From contig DVMG01000098.1 in NCBI GenBank assembly GCA_018715105.1, forward strand, positions 1-26,512: a stretch of DNA of 26,512 bases, given 5' to 3'. Below, piece by piece: positions 1 through 7,553 of the stretch. The stretch's first letter is position 1, and every line of letters starts with the position of its first letter. The notes beneath the pieces were generated by a model. The model searched no databases, had not been told where the DNA came from, and was given only the letters and a program-made list of their open reading frames with translations. A program made the position numbers and the translations under genes. This DNA is from Candidatus Ventricola intestinavium. GTDB lineage: Bacteria > Bacillota > Clostridia > Christensenellales > Aristaeellaceae.

Positions 1-24
1 AGCGCAAGCCCTTGAGCCTGCACC

Positions 25-53
25 TTGACAACCGAACACCGCGCGGCTATACT
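25..53 (+). promoter_or_regulatory. Sigma-A promoter of the small coiled-coil gene
   Basis: TTGACA at 25-30 and TATACT at 48-53 are separated by 17 bp, which is one base from full consensus. The predicted transcription start near 60 is only about 15 nt before the ATG at 75, so the leader holds little beyond the ribosome binding site. Confidence 0.85.
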
Positions 54-74
54 AAATACATGGAGGATGATCCC

Positions 75-332
75 ATGAACGACAATGAAATGCTTCAGGT
101 GATCCTTAACGAGATCAAGACCATGAACCGCCGTCTCGACACGATCGAAGACGGTCAGAAGACCATGAACCGCCGTCTCGACAACCTTGAGGAAGGTCAA
201 AAGACCATCCGGCGCGACATCGCCCGGGTCGATCGGAAGATTGACCGCCTCTCGGCCGATGTGGGCGATACGCTCGTCTACATCACCGACAACGTGGGTT
301 CTGAGCTGGAAATGCTCAAGCGAGCAAAGTAA
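75..332 (+). CDS. Small coiled-coil protein with 14-residue repeats, function unknown
   Basis: This is an 85-residue protein that I do not recognise as a named family. The start at 75 is chosen because GGAGG at 62-66 lies 8 nt upstream; an in-frame ATG at 60 has no such site. Residues 16-43 hold two near-identical 14-residue units beginning MNRRLD and ending GQKT, and a third, diverged unit follows (IRRDIARVDRKID). At DNA level the period is 42 bp (units start at 120, 162 and 204) and the first 21 bases of units one and two are identical. Charge spacing fits an amphipathic helix, so a soluble coiled-coil oligomer is likely. There is no signal peptide or membrane segment. It stands alone behind a very strong promoter, and the neighbouring minus-strand remnant looks phage-derived, so a mobile origin is possible but unproven. 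Confidence 0.75.
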   Translation: MNDNEMLQVILNEIKTMNRRLDTIEDGQKTMNRRLDNLEEGQKTIRRDIARVDRKIDRLSADVGDTLVYITDNVGSELEMLKRAK

Positions 333-343
333 ACCGATACCAT

Positions 344-379
344 CACAACCCGCGCGGTGTTCGGCTGGTGCGGGTTGTG
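344..379 (+). terminator. Hairpin downstream of the coiled-coil gene, possible terminator
   Basis: CACAACCCGC at 344-353 and GCGGGTTGTG at 370-379 form a perfect 10-bp stem starting 12 nt after the stop codon. The following tract (TTTATG) is weak, so termination is likely but not certain. Confidence 0.45.
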
Positions 380-452
380 TTTATGCGGCGGAGCTGTCGC
401 CCCTCGTGCAGGGCGCGGATGAAAACGTGCGGGGGCGTAAATTGAAAATTGC

Positions 453-505
453 GAGCGCATCCAGGCGGCCCCGGATCATTCCGAGGCCGCTTTTTGGATG
501 CGCTC
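453..505. terminator. Two-part hairpin, probable terminator at the end of the phage-type remnant
   Basis: An outer stem of 10 bp (453-462 with 496-505) encloses an inner stem (GCGGCC 465-470 with GGCCGC 485-490). On the minus strand it overlaps the stop codon of the remnant at 476-478 and is followed by an AT-rich stretch; on the plus strand TTTAT follows. It could serve the two converging genes. Confidence 0.5.
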
Positions 506-746
506 TTTATGCCGCCATGCCTGCGTTCTGCTGATCCGCGCTTCTATCTGGGCCTGTTTAAGCCCACTCCCGTGTATATAATACCATAAGCAAAACCGGT
601 ACATGCCCGGCGTGGGTTCCATGCGCATGAGCGCTTCGCGGGCCGCGCCAACCGCTCAAAACACGACGTTTGCTACAGTCCACGAGCGGTCTGTAGATCG
701 TGTTGCCTGCGTTGTCGATTTCCCATTCCAGCGCATCCGCATGCAT
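476..746 (-). pseudogene. Frameshifted remnant of a phage-type helix-turn-helix regulator
   Basis: Two minus-strand frames together read like one small protein. The first, from the ATG at 744-746, begins MHADALEWEIDNAG and continues to about 656. The second, one frame over, is open from 655 to the stop at 476-478. It contains YRFCLWYYIHGSGLKQAQIE, then ARISRTQAWRHKERIQ, which has the pattern of a C-terminal helix-turn-helix seen in small phage transcription activators of the ArpU/RinA/sigma-region-4-like type. The join lies near 656-660, where removing one base would restore a continuous frame. The 5' part seems lost: just upstream are a hairpin (747-773) and the serA terminator (811-854). 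The family call is from pattern only. A real frameshift or an assembly error are both possible. Confidence 0.45.
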
Positions 747-810
747 CGCAGAGGGGCCGAAGCGACCCCTGCGCTTTCTCCAACGCGGCTTCCAAAAGAT
801 TTCCACAACA

Positions 811-854
811 AAAAGAATGCCTTTCTCCGATTCTGTGGAGAAAAGCATCCTTTT
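811..854. terminator. Terminator downstream of serA
   Basis: An 18-nt inverted repeat with two mismatches (811-828 and 837-854, loop of 8) lies 70 bp beyond the serA stop codon. On the minus strand the stem is followed by a T run (complement of the A run at 810-814), as expected of an intrinsic terminator for the serC-serA operon. Confidence 0.7.
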
Positions 855-923
855 CTTTCCTTTGATCCAGCTCATTCGCGCCGGAATCCCGCTTTCCCGG
901 GCATCGCGCAGCCCGCCTGCCGT

Positions 924-2102
924 TTACATGCCCAGCAGCCGCACGCGCTTCATGCCCGCAATCGAGCGCACCTTTTCAAGCAGCGCATCGCGTGTGCCGC
1001 CGTCTATCCGGTCGATATCCAACACGGAAACGGCGATGCTCCCGCGCGAGCGATTGACCAGGTCGGAAATATTCAGCCCGAATCCCGCGACGGCGGAGGT
1101 GATGGAGCCCAGCACATTGGGCACATTTTCGTGGATGCAGAAAAGGCGCGGCTTGGTCACGGGCGCGGCATCCACCTCCGGCAGGTTGACGCTGTTGCGG
1201 ATGATGCCGGATTCGAGGTAGTCGCGCGTCTGCGCGGCGGCCATCACGGCGCAGTTTTCCTCGCTCTCCGGTGTGGAAGCGCCCAGATGCGGAATGCAGA
1301 GGACGCCTTCCACGCCGATGAGCGCATCGCTGGGGAAATCGGTGACATAGGCGGCCACGCGGCCGTCGCCCAGCGCGTCGAGTATCGCTGCCTCATCCAC
1401 CAGGCCTCCGCGCGCAAAGTTCAGGATGCGCACCCCCCTGCGGCACAGCGACAGCGCGCGCGTGCCGATCATCCCGCGTGTCTTCTCGCTGAGCGGCACA
1501 TGCACGGTGACAAAGTCGCAGGCGGACATCAGCGCATCCAGCGAGTTGGCGCGCTCCACGCCGCGCGTGAGCTTCCAGGCATGCTCCACGGAAATCATCG
1601 GGTCATAGCCGACGACATGCATGCCCAGCGCCACGGCCGCGTTGGCCACCAGCACGCCAATGGCGCCCAGGCCGATCACGCCCAGCGTCTTGCCGCGCAG
1701 TTCCGGCCCGACAAAGGCCTTCTTGCCCTTTTCTACGGCCTTCTCCACCGCGTCTCCCTGGCCCTTGAGCGTGCGCGTCCACTCGATGCCGCCCACAATG
1801 TCGCGGCAGGAGAGCAGCAGCCCTGCCAGCACCATTTCGCACACCGCGTTGGCGTTGGCCCCCGGCGTGTTAAACACGCACACGCCCGCCTGCGTGCACG
1901 CCTCAATCGGGATATTGTTGGTTCCCGCGCCGGCGCGGGCGATGCACAGCACGCTGTCGGGCAGCGGCTTTTCGTGCATGGACGCGGAGCGCACGAGGAT
2001 GGCATCGGGCTTTTCACAGCTGTCCGTCACCTGATAATGCTCCCCCAGCTGGGTATAGATTGCCGGGGAGAGGGCGTTAAGCGTCCTGATCTGATAATCC
2101 AT
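924..2102 (-). CDS. serA: D-3-phosphoglycerate dehydrogenase with C-terminal ACT domain
   Basis: The 392-residue protein oxidises 3-phosphoglycerate to 3-phosphohydroxypyruvate with NAD, the first step of serine synthesis in the cytoplasm. The N-terminal substrate-binding part is followed by the nucleotide-binding domain with GVIGLGAIG at about 141-149. The catalytic arginine is in NFARGG (R231) and the catalytic histidine in PHLGAST (H272). A short ACT domain at about 319-392 (FCIHENVPNVLGSITSAV) suggests feedback control by serine, as in related enzymes. Where many PGDHs have a DVF..EP segment with the catalytic acid, this one reads VTDFPSDA, so the acid's identity is uncertain. It lies 80 bp downstream of serC on the same strand. 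The start has AAGAAGGCGG upstream. Length fits the short two-domain-plus-ACT form. Confidence 0.93.
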   Translation of the reverse strand: MDYQIRTLNALSPAIYTQLGEHYQVTDSCEKPDAILVRSASMHEKPLPDSVLCIARAGAGTNNIPIEACTQAGVCVFNTPGANANAVCEMVLAGLLLSCRDIVGGIEWTRTLKGQGDAVEKAVEKGKKAFVGPELRGKTLGVIGLGAIGVLVANAAVALGMHVVGYDPMISVEHAWKLTRGVERANSLDALMSACDFVTVHVPLSEKTRGMIGTRALSLCRRGVRILNFARGGLVDEAAILDALGDGRVAAYVTDFPSDALIGVEGVLCIPHLGASTPESEENCAVMAAAQTRDYLESGIIRNSVNLPEVDAAPVTKPRLFCIHENVPNVLGSITSAVAGFGLNISDLVNRSRGSIAVSVLDIDRIDGGTRDALLEKVRSIAGMKRVRLLGM

Positions 2103-2138
2103 ACGATTCCGCCTTCTTTCCTGTCGTTCCTGTTTGGG

Positions 2139-2157
2139 CCGCCCGCCATGCGGGCGG
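2139..2157 (-). other. GC-rich hairpin in the serC-serA gap
   Basis: CCGCCCGC and GCGGGCGG form a perfect 8-bp stem with a 3-nt loop between the two genes. No T run follows on the minus strand, so it is more likely an mRNA stability or partial attenuation element than a full terminator. Confidence 0.4.
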
Positions 2158-2182
2158 GAAGGGCGCGCCCTCGGCGCGGCAC

Positions 2183-3253
2183 TTATCCGTTTTTCGTTTC
2201 AAATTCCTTCATAAAGTCCACAAGCGCGCGCACCCCTTCCACGGGCATGGCGTTGTAAATGCTCGCGCGCATGCCGCCCACGATGCGGTGCCCCTTCAGG
2301 TTGACCAGGCCCCGCGCGGCGGCCTCCTTGACAAACTGCGCGTCGGTCTGCTCGTTTCCGGTGACAAAGGTCACATTCATGCGGCTGCGGTCCTTCCTGC
2401 GGGCCGTGCCTTTAAACAGGCGGCTCTCATCCAGGAAATCATAGAGCATCTTCGCCTTCTCGATGTTGATCTTTTCAAGCTCGGCCACGCCGCCCTGCGC
2501 CTTGATCCAGTCAAAGACGAGCCCGGCCACGTAGATGCCAAAGCAGTTGGGCGTGTTGAGCATGCTGTCGGCGTCGGCCATCTTTTTAAAGCTCATGACC
2601 TTGGGCGTGATGGGCAGTTCGCGGCCCATCAGATCCTCCCGCACAATCAGGATGACCACACCCGCCGGGGCGACGTTCTTCTGCGCACCCGCATAGATCA
2701 CGCCGAACCGGCTCACGTCGTAAACCTCGCTGAGGATGTTGGAAGACATATCCGCCACAAGCGGCACGCTGCCTGTGTCCGGCAGGTGATCCCATCGTGT
2801 GCCGTAGACCGTGTTGTTGGTGGTGATGTGAACATACCGCGCATCCGGGGAGAGCGTGTAATCCGGGATATACGCATAATGATCTTCCCGCGAAGAGCCC
2901 GCAACCACCACCTGGCCGTATTTCTGCGCCTCCACCAGGGCGTTATGCGCAAAGTTGCCCGAATCGATGTAATCGGCCTTGCCGCCGTCCATCAGGTTCA
3001 TGGGAACGGAGGCAAACATCGCCGTGGCGCCGCCCTGCACAAACATGATCTTGTATCCTTCGGGCACGCCCATCACATCCCGCAGGCCGGCGACAGCCCT
3101 GTCAAAGATCTCCAGATACATCTTGGAGCGGTGGCTCATTTCCATCACGGACATCCCTGTGTCTGCGTAACACAGCAGCTCCTCCTGCACCTTTTTGAGC
3201 ACGGGCAGCGGCAGCATGGATGGGCCGGGAGCGAAGTTAAACACGCGATCCAT
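2183..3253 (-). CDS. serC: Phosphoserine aminotransferase
   Basis: This 356-residue PLP enzyme transfers the amino group of glutamate to 3-phosphohydroxypyruvate, giving phosphoserine, the second step of serine synthesis. The N-terminus NFAPGPSMLP (6-15) is diagnostic of the family. The PLP lysine is K192 in YAGAQKNVAPAG, and QGGATAMF (73-80) fits the phosphate-binding loop. HRIVGGMRASIYNAM near the C-terminus is also typical. The start at 3253 is set by AAGGAGG at 3261-3267 with 7-nt spacing; the frame remains open upstream but without another good site. It is the first gene of a two-gene operon with serA, so product passes straight to the partner reaction order SerA then SerC. It is divergent from fhs. 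Confidence 0.95.
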   Translation of the reverse strand: MDRVFNFAPGPSMLPLPVLKKVQEELLCYADTGMSVMEMSHRSKMYLEIFDRAVAGLRDVMGVPEGYKIMFVQGGATAMFASVPMNLMDGGKADYIDSGNFAHNALVEAQKYGQVVVAGSSREDHYAYIPDYTLSPDARYVHITTNNTVYGTRWDHLPDTGSVPLVADMSSNILSEVYDVSRFGVIYAGAQKNVAPAGVVILIVREDLMGRELPITPKVMSFKKMADADSMLNTPNCFGIYVAGLVFDWIKAQGGVAELEKINIEKAKMLYDFLDESRLFKGTARRKDRSRMNVTFVTGNEQTDAQFVKEAAARGLVNLKGHRIVGGMRASIYNAMPVEGVRALVDFMKEFETKNG

Positions 3254-3336
3254 AGAATAGCCTCCTTGTGCATGAATGATCTCCCCTTTTGATCCCCGCC
3301 GGAAACGCAGGCAGAGGATGGAAAAGGGAATAAACC

Positions 3337-3365
3337 ATCTTAGCATGCTCAGGGAAAAAATGCAA
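3337..3365 (-). promoter_or_regulatory. Promoter of the serC-serA operon
   Basis: Read on the minus strand, TTGCAT (3360-3365) and TAAGAT (3337-3342) are 17 bp apart. This lies about 85 bp upstream of the serC start and is the best sigma-A match in the divergent region. Confidence 0.6.
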
Positions 3366-3372
3366 GGATGCT

Positions 3373-3386
3373 GCGCAAAATTGCGC
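3373..3386. promoter_or_regulatory. Operator-like inverted repeat between serC and fhs
   Basis: GCGCAA and TTGCGC arms separated by two bases sit just upstream of the serC -35 element. The position suits binding by a dimeric regulator. No regulator gene is visible nearby, so the role is inferred. The rest of the 350-bp gap (3254-3603) holds only the two divergent promoters and AT-rich sequence; I see no riboswitch or T-box. Confidence 0.35.
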
Positions 3387-3508
3387 CTGAAATGGATAAT
3401 TTTTCGTCAAACTGAGCGCCTGTATGCAGCTTTTTTCGCTTTCAGCGGCAATTTCCGCACACTTTGTAACCAGAGCAGGAAAACGTGAGGGCAAATGTTC
3501 AAAATGGA

Positions 3509-3538
3509 TTGCGCCTCTGCCCCGAATTGTTCTATAAT
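3509..3538 (+). promoter_or_regulatory. Promoter of fhs
   Basis: TTGCGC at 3509-3514 and a perfect TATAAT at 3533-3538 are separated by 18 bp, giving a leader of about 60 nt before the fhs start at 3604. Confidence 0.65.
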
Positions 3539-3603
3539 GAAGCAAACCCCTGTTTTCACACCGCCATCATACGGAAGAACCAGGAAGAAGGAGGATGCTG
3601 TCC

Positions 3604-5274
3604 ATGCAATCGGACATCGAAATCGCGCAGTCCTGCCCCATGAAGCCCATTGAGGAGATTGCCGGGCGGGCGGGCGTGCCGCTTGATCTGCTGGAGCCCT
3701 ATGGCCGCTACAAGGCCAAGGTTCATTACACCGCCCTGGCGGACAGGCCGCTAAAGGGCCGCCTCGTGCTGGTCACGGCCATCAACCCCACCCCCGCCGG
3801 AGAGGGAAAGACCACCGTGTCCATCGGCCTGGCCGACGCGCTGAGCCTGGAAGGATATCACACCTGCCTGGCGCTGCGCGAGCCCTCCCTGGGGCCCGTC
3901 TTTGGCGTCAAGGGCGGCGCGGCGGGCGGAGGCTATGCCCAGGTTGTGCCCATGGAGGACATCAACCTGCATTTTACCGGCGACATGCACGCCATCACCG
4001 CGGCCAACAACCTGATCGCCGCCATGCTGGACAACAGCATCCAGCAGGGAAATCCGCTCGGCATCGACCCGCGCCGCGTCACCTGGAAGCGCTGCATGGA
4101 TATGAACGACCGCCAGCTGCGCAGCATTGTGGGCGGCCTTGGCGGCCGGACAAACGGCACGCCGCGCGAGGATGGGTTTGACATCACCACGGCCAGCGAA
4201 ATCATGGCCACGCTGTGCCTTGCGGATTCCATCTCGGATCTCAAAAAGCGCGTGGCCCGCATCGTCGTGGGCCGCACCTATGCGGACAAGCCCGTCACCG
4301 CGGGCGATTTGGGGGCCCAGGGCGCCGTGGCGGCGCTGCTCAAGGATGCGCTGCGCCCCAACCTGGTGCAGACACTCGCCGGCACGCCGGCCTTTGTGCA
4401 CGGCGGGCCGTTTGCCAACATCGCCCACGGCTGCAACAGCGTCATCGCCACAAAGACCGCGCTGCGCCTTGCCGACGTGGTGGTCACCGAGGCGGGCTTC
4501 GGCGCCGACCTGGGCGCGGAAAAGTTCGTCGATATCAAGTGCCGCATGGCGGGCCTCACGCCCAGCGCCGTGGTGCTGGTGGCCACGGTGCGCGCGCTCA
4601 AGAGCCACGGCGGCGTGGCCAAGGCCGACCTGGGCGCGGAAAACCTGCCGGCGCTGGAGCGCGGCCTGGCCAACCTGCTTCGCCACCTGCGAAACATCCG
4701 CCAGGTGTGGGGGCTGCGTCCCGTGGTGGCGCTCAACCGCTTTACCACCGATACGGATGCGGAGATCGAGCTTGTCCGCCGCGCGGCCGCGCAGGCGGGC
4801 GCAAGCGTTGCCCTCTGTGAAGTATGGGCAAAGGGCGGAGAGGGCGGCCGGGAGCTGGCACGGCTTGTGATGGCCGAGGCCGCGCAGGCGGATGCCACCC
4901 GCTTTTCCTTCACCTATCCGGATGAGATGGGCCTGGCGGATAAGATCCGCGCCGTGGCCACGCGCATCTACGGCGCCGGGGATGTTTCCTTCTCCCCATC
5001 CGCGCTCAAAACCCTCCGGCAGCTGGAGGCCGAGGGCTGCGCGCACATGCCCGTGTGCATCGCCAAGACGCAGTATTCCTTCTCCGACGATCCCTCCAAG
5101 CTGGGCGCGCCGGAGGGATTCACCCTCACCATCCGCAGTGTGAAGGTGAGCGCAGGCGCGGGTTTCGTGGTCGCCCTCTCCGGCGACATCATGACCATGC
5201 CTGGCCTGCCCAAAGTGCCCGCTGCCGTGAACATCGACGTGACGGATGACGGCAAAATCACCGGGCTTTTCTGA
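3604..5274 (+). CDS. fhs: Formate-tetrahydrofolate ligase
   Basis: This 556-residue cytoplasmic enzyme joins formate to tetrahydrofolate using ATP, making 10-formyl-THF for purines and for one-carbon metabolism; in acetogens it belongs to the methyl branch of the Wood-Ljungdahl pathway. The ATP loop TPAGEGKTT lies at about 63-71. LREPSLGPVFGVKGGAAGGG and DMHAITAANNL are highly conserved FTHFS blocks, as is PFANIAHGCNS. The start at 3604 is preferred over the ATG at 3595 because AAGGAGG at 3588-3594 abuts the earlier ATG but is 9 nt from the later one. It is transcribed away from serC. Serine made next door is a major donor of one-carbon units, so joint control is plausible. Other Wood-Ljungdahl genes are not in the window, so acetogenesis cannot be claimed. 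Confidence 0.96.
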   Translation: MQSDIEIAQSCPMKPIEEIAGRAGVPLDLLEPYGRYKAKVHYTALADRPLKGRLVLVTAINPTPAGEGKTTVSIGLADALSLEGYHTCLALREPSLGPVFGVKGGAAGGGYAQVVPMEDINLHFTGDMHAITAANNLIAAMLDNSIQQGNPLGIDPRRVTWKRCMDMNDRQLRSIVGGLGGRTNGTPREDGFDITTASEIMATLCLADSISDLKKRVARIVVGRTYADKPVTAGDLGAQGAVAALLKDALRPNLVQTLAGTPAFVHGGPFANIAHGCNSVIATKTALRLADVVVTEAGFGADLGAEKFVDIKCRMAGLTPSAVVLVATVRALKSHGGVAKADLGAENLPALERGLANLLRHLRNIRQVWGLRPVVALNRFTTDTDAEIELVRRAAAQAGASVALCEVWAKGGEGGRELARLVMAEAAQADATRFSFTYPDEMGLADKIRAVATRIYGAGDVSFSPSALKTLRQLEAEGCAHMPVCIAKTQYSFSDDPSKLGAPEGFTLTIRSVKVSAGAGFVVALSGDIMTMPGLPKVPAAVNIDVTDDGKITGLF

Positions 5275-5291
5275 ACATGCCGACGCATCAC

Positions 5292-5327
5292 AACAGCCCC
5301 CTTCCCGCAGGAAGGGGGCTGTTTTAA
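5292..5327. terminator. Terminator between fhs and the GH13 gene
   Basis: A perfect 14-bp stem (5292-5305 with 5310-5323, loop CGCA) starts 17 nt after the fhs stop and ends in TTTT. It lies between two converging genes and may act on both. Confidence 0.85.
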
Positions 5328-5340
5328 GGTAGAGTATGCG

Positions 5341-7317
5341 TTATGCGTCTGCCGCGCATTCATCCGGCTGCGCGAAGTATGTCGTCCCACGCATGCCTGG
5401 CAGATGCACGCTGAATGCGCCGCCGCGCTCCGTGAATATTTCCCCCGTGTCGGACACGATCTGCCGCGCCCCCAGCACATCCGCCGTGGTCAGGTACAGA
5501 TCCACGCCCTGCGCGCTGCGGTTGATAAACGTCACCGCGCACGCATCCTGTGCGGGGTTGCCCAGCGCATCCTTTCCGCCCTCGATCGTGCGGACAATGC
5601 CCAGCACATCGCTGCACGGCGCCACGTAGCGGCACTCGCCCGTGCGCAGCACCGGATGCGCGCGGCGCAGGGCAATCATCCTGCGGTAATAGGCGACCAG
5701 CTTTTCATCCTCCCGGCCCCAGGGATAGGTGCGGCGGCAGAATGGATCCGCGCATCCCTCCAGGCCCGCCTCATCGGCGTAGTAAACGCACGGCATGCCC
5801 GGAACGCTCACAACAGCGCGCAGCATCATGCGCTCGCGCAGGGTGCCGATCATGCGTTCCTCCTGCGTGAGGCTGTGCGCAGCCCGTTCCGCCCGCGGGA
5901 TGTTGTTGCCGTCGTTGCCGGCCAGCACATTGAGAATGCGCGGCCTGTCGTGGCTGCCCATCAGGTTCATCAGCGCATAGAGAAAGGGCTTTGGATAATT
6001 CTGCAAAAGGGCGGAAAGATCGCGTACCACCGCCTGAGAGGTTTTCCTGCTCAGCAGGAAGTCAATCAGCGCATCGCGCAGGGGATAATTCATCACGCTG
6101 TCCAGCGTATCCCCCAGCACATAGGAGCGCAGCTGGTTATAAGCAACCTTGTGGCTGGCGTCTTCCCAGACTTCGCCCAGCACCGCCGCATCGGCGGAGA
6201 CCGCCTTCACCTCTCTGCGCAGCTCGCGCAGGAAGGGCATGGGCAGCTCATCCGCCACATCCAGCCGCCAGCCGCTGGCCCCCGCGCGCAGCCAATGCTT
6301 AACAACGGCATCCTCCCCGTTGAGGATATGGCGGCGGAAATCCTCATCCATCTCATTGACGTTCGGCAGGGTGCGAAATCCCCACCAGCAGTCGTAATCA
6401 TCCGGCCAGTTTCGGAATGTAAACCACTTGTAATAGGGAGAATGGCGGTCCCGGTATGCACCCACGTGCGGCCCATGCGTGCCGCGGCGGTTAAAGTAAA
6501 GGCTGTCATCCCCCACATGGGAAAACACGCCGTCCAGCATCACACGGAAGCCCAGCGTCCGCGCATCCTCGCAAAGGCGCCGGAAGGCGGCCTCATCACC
6601 GAACATGGGGTCGATCCGCATATAATCGCTTGTGTCGTATTTATGGTTGGTGCGGGCGCTGAAGATCGGGTTAAAATACAGCACGCTGACGCCCAGCTCC
6701 TTGAGATAGGGGAGCTTCTGGCGCACGCCTTCCAGGTTGCCGCCAAAAAAATCATTGGCAAAGTTATCTCCGTTTTCAGAGATGTTGAGCAGAGGCATCT
6801 CATTCCAATCTTCATGCAGGAGGATATCCTGGCCATCCCGGGCGTGAAAAAGGGCCTCCGTGCCCTCCCCGCGATAAAAGCGGTCCACCATGATCTGATA
6901 CATCACGCCCTCGTGCATCCACGCGGGCGTGGTATACGCGGGATCATACACGGTGATCTGGAAGCTGTCGGCGCTGCCCATAACGCCTTCTCCGCAGCCC
7001 GTGTGATCGCCCGGCGCGCCGAGAATGGTCTTCTCCCCATCCAGATACGCCTCAAAGCGATACCAGTAAAGATCCGGTTCCTTGCCCACGGTGAGCTGAA
7101 CCTCATAGATGTTCTTTCCGTCGCGCGCTCCCAGAGGATGCATCGGATAGCAATGCTCGCTGCCGTTCCAGACGCGCAGATCCATGCGTTCCGGCATGCG
7201 GCCGCTGAGCAGGGCCACGCGCAGGCGCACCGTCGCGCCGGCCGGCAGGGCCCCCATCGGGGAACGATAGAACACGTCCAGTGTGTTATGACTCAATACC
7301 ACTTGGAAACACTCCAT
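5341..7317 (-). CDS. GH13 alpha-glycosidase, neopullulanase/cyclomaltodextrinase type
   Basis: The 658-residue enzyme should hydrolyse alpha-1,4 links (and perhaps 1,6) in maltodextrins, cyclodextrins or pullulan. An N-terminal beta-sandwich like CBM34 covers about 1-125, followed by the catalytic barrel and a C-terminal beta domain. The GH13 signatures are visible: DGVFSH at 262-267, GWRLDVADE with nucleophile D353, GEVWED with acid/base E382, and GSHDRPR with H456 and D457 (the usual N of NHD is S). MYQIMVDRFYRG near 139-149 fits this subfamily. There is no signal peptide, so it is cytoplasmic and works on imported sugars. The ribosome binding site is weak (GAGAG, 11 nt upstream). It is alone, divergent from the next gene. 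Which substrate it prefers cannot be read from the sequence. Confidence 0.9.
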   Translation of the reverse strand: MECFQVVLSHNTLDVFYRSPMGALPAGATVRLRVALLSGRMPERMDLRVWNGSEHCYPMHPLGARDGKNIYEVQLTVGKEPDLYWYRFEAYLDGEKTILGAPGDHTGCGEGVMGSADSFQITVYDPAYTTPAWMHEGVMYQIMVDRFYRGEGTEALFHARDGQDILLHEDWNEMPLLNISENGDNFANDFFGGNLEGVRQKLPYLKELGVSVLYFNPIFSARTNHKYDTSDYMRIDPMFGDEAAFRRLCEDARTLGFRVMLDGVFSHVGDDSLYFNRRGTHGPHVGAYRDRHSPYYKWFTFRNWPDDYDCWWGFRTLPNVNEMDEDFRRHILNGEDAVVKHWLRAGASGWRLDVADELPMPFLRELRREVKAVSADAAVLGEVWEDASHKVAYNQLRSYVLGDTLDSVMNYPLRDALIDFLLSRKTSQAVVRDLSALLQNYPKPFLYALMNLMGSHDRPRILNVLAGNDGNNIPRAERAAHSLTQEERMIGTLRERMMLRAVVSVPGMPCVYYADEAGLEGCADPFCRRTYPWGREDEKLVAYYRRMIALRRAHPVLRTGECRYVAPCSDVLGIVRTIEGGKDALGNPAQDACAVTFINRSAQGVDLYLTTADVLGARQIVSDTGEIFTERGGAFSVHLPGMRGTTYFAQPDECAADA

Positions 7318-7381
7318 CCGTATTCGCGGCTCTCTGAAACCACACCGCTTGTTTGATTTTCCCTGAAAAAGTCAGCAATTC

Positions 7382-7410
7382 ATTCTAACTTACTTTTTCT
7401 GTGCTGTCAA
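7382..7410 (-). promoter_or_regulatory. Promoter of the GH13 gene
   Basis: On the minus strand TTGACA (7405-7410) and TAGAAT (7382-7387) are separated by exactly 17 bp. The start codon follows about 55 nt after the predicted transcription start. Confidence 0.8.
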
Positions 7411-7462
7411 ACCCATTTTCGGACAAAAAGGCACAAGAGTTCACATTTTTGTTGCATTCACA

Positions 7463-7493
7463 TTGCTTCCATGCTACATCCTCCTTCTATAAT
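7463..7493 (+). promoter_or_regulatory. Probable promoter of the exported hypothetical protein
   Basis: TATAAT at 7488-7493 is perfect, but the best -35 (TTGCTT, 7463-7468) leaves a long 19-bp spacer. Confidence 0.45.
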
Positions 7494-7502
7494 ATGAGCA
7501 TA

Positions 7503-7517
7503 AGGCCGCGACGGCCT
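7503..7517. promoter_or_regulatory. Palindrome at the predicted transcription start
   Basis: AGGCCG and CGGCCT arms with a 3-bp centre sit about 10 bp beyond the TATAAT box. It could be an operator or a 5' mRNA hairpin. Confidence 0.3.
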
Positions 7518-7553
7518 AACGAAAATCATTTCGCGAGAAAGGAGGAGCGACCG

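Noticed and set aside
558..875. 105-codon minus-strand open frame as one intact gene
   Set aside because: Its 5' part runs through the serA terminator hairpin, it lacks a ribosome binding site, and its 3' part is out of frame with the better protein pattern; treated as a remnant instead.
603..2258. 551-codon plus-strand open frame
   Set aside because: Antisense to serA; high-GC codon use opens the opposite frame. Its protein is rich in His, Arg and Ala with no family pattern.
3751..5046. Long minus-strand frame opposite fhs
   Set aside because: Shadow of the conserved fhs gene; no ribosome binding site and no recognisable protein.
5404..7356. 650-codon plus-strand frame opposite the GH13 gene
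   Set aside because: Shadow frame; the minus strand carries all GH13 motifs in order.
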